The notes under the pieces are model-generated. The model worked only from the letters and a program-made list of their open reading frames with translations, searched no databases and had not been told where the DNA came from. DNA of 64,000 nt from Cetobacterium sp. NK01 (GTDB lineage: Bacteria > Fusobacteriota > Fusobacteriia > Fusobacteriales > Fusobacteriaceae): the NCBI RefSeq assembly GCF_024506395.1, contig NZ_JANIBO010000001.1, positions 558,001 to 622,000 of the forward strand, given 5' to 3'. Of this stretch, positions 63,458 to 64,000 are shown piece after piece (within the stretch, counting starts at the first letter, position 1; the number at the start of each line of letters is the position of its first letter). Both the position numbers and the translations under genes were made by a program.

Positions 63458-64000
63458 TTAATTATTGTAATTTTTATTTTTTAATTCTCTTAAATAAACC
63501 TCTTCTGAATTATACCCCATTCTTTTAGCCATTAAGTTCATAACTGCTATTTCAACCATAGCTGCGGCATTTCTTCCTGAAGATATATATAGTTTTATTT
63601 TAGGAATCTCATTTCCTAATAAAACTTCTGTGGATTCTTGATAATCCATAGCAGTTAGATAATCTTCACTTTTCAACTCTTGAAGCTCAATTATCATATC
63701 TAACCTTTTACTTATTCTTACTGCTCCTACACCGTACAAAGCTTTAACATCTATTATTCCTAATCCACGTATTTCCATAAAATAAGGTAATTTTGAAGCT
63801 CGACCTGTGATATCTCCTATTACACCTTTTTCAAAACGAACAGAATCATCTGCTATTAGTCTATGACCTCTATGAATAAGCTCTAATGCTGTTTCACTTT
63901 TTCCTATACCGCTTTTTCCTGTTAATAAAACACCAAAACCATATAACTCTACAAAAACTCCATGGACTGATGTTGAAGGTGCAAAATAATTCTCTAAATA
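63458..64000 (-). CDS. hprK: HPr kinase/phosphorylase, C-terminal part (gene runs off the window)
   Basis: The frame is open from 64000 down to the stop at 63458, so the 5' end lies beyond the window. Visible: the P-loop LLTGKSGIGKSETALELI, followed by HRLIADDSVRFEK and the HprK signature EIRGLGIIDVKALYG with the catalytic region. HprK phosphorylates HPr on Ser in response to fructose bisphosphate and ATP, and removes it with phosphate. It is separated from yitT by 17 bases. HPr is not in the window, but a PTS EIIA-CBS protein is (22886-23809). Confidence 0.94.
   Translation of the reverse strand, partial: YLENYFAPSTSVHGVFVELYGFGVLLTGKSGIGKSETALELIHRGHRLIADDSVRFEKGVIGDITGRASKLPYFMEIRGLGIIDVKALYGVGAVRISKRLDMIIELQELKSEDYLTAMDYQESTEVLLGNEIPKIKLYISSGRNAAAMVEIAVMNLMAKRMGYNSEEVYLRELKNKNYNN

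Overview
The window comes from a low-GC (roughly 30%), Gram-negative anaerobe-like chromosome and looks like a member of the Fusobacteriota (Fusobacterium, Cetobacterium or a relative). The reasons are the AT-rich code with AGA as the main arginine codon, the mix of Gram-negative outer-layer genes (gmhA, an LPLAT-like acyltransferase) with genes usual in Firmicutes (sepF, hprK, yqhQ, ybaB, hflX with a long N-terminus, a yybP-ykoY riboswitch), and the gene content overall. This assignment is an inference from gene style, not from a marker search. I see no prophage, insertion sequence, CRISPR array or plasmid backbone. Coding density is very high and nearly every gene is a housekeeping or metabolic gene.

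Layout. 1-3995: end of lon, engB and valS. 4000-12100: a LysR regulator with gmhA, a secreted EEP-family nuclease-like protein, thiN, a uracil/xanthine permease, pepF and sppA. 12100-22800: ybaB, then a long co-directional run (DUF374 acyltransferase, metG, galU, groEL without groES, phosphohexomutase, hemW, PLP-binding yggS, sepF, PP-loop tRNA thiolation-like enzyme). 22800-26700: a PTS EIIA-CBS fusion, a MerR regulator with a textbook 19-bp-spacer promoter in front of an iron alcohol dehydrogenase, and a GltD-like flavoprotein. 26700-37900 (minus strand): an aminotransferase, the complete pyrBKDFCE operon with a leader-peptide attenuator, a cysteine-desulfurase-like enzyme, a Na/Pi symporter and a dicarboxylate/amino-acid symporter. 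38000-40350: hflX and a four-tRNA cluster (Gly, Glu, Ala, Met). 40390-47900 (minus): a cation P-type ATPase behind a manganese riboswitch, then carA-carB behind a second leader-peptide attenuator. 47900-61170 (plus): grdX-like gene, rapZ, uvrC, a lipoprotein, a SpoIIE-type phosphatase, a BMP-type nucleoside ABC transporter without its binding protein, yqhQ, a cysteine-rich small protein, clpB and a solitary 5S rRNA gene. 61200-64000 (minus): a second SepF-like protein, an NrnA-like DHH phosphoesterase, a YitT membrane protein and the 3' part of hprK.

How the genes work together. The window holds all structural genes for de novo UMP synthesis (carA, carB, pyrB, pyrC, pyrD/pyrK, pyrE, pyrF) plus a uracil permease and a nucleoside ABC transporter for salvage. 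The two biosynthetic operons (pyr and car) lie about 14 kb apart. They share one control architecture: a good promoter, a strong ribosome-binding site, a short Lys-rich then U-rich leader ORF, and an intrinsic terminator made from a GGAATA/TATTCC stem, placed just before the first enzyme gene. This is the layout of UTP-sensing, translation-coupled attenuation as known for enterobacterial pyrBI; finding it on two operons in a probable fusobacterium is the most interesting regulatory observation here. Other observations worth a second look are an apparent JAMM/RadC-like metal-site motif in the N-terminal extension of HflX, an aspartate carbamoyltransferase carrying only the zinc domain of PyrI at its C-terminus, a pepF gene with two in-frame starts that would give membrane-anchored and soluble forms, and two separate SepF-like proteins.
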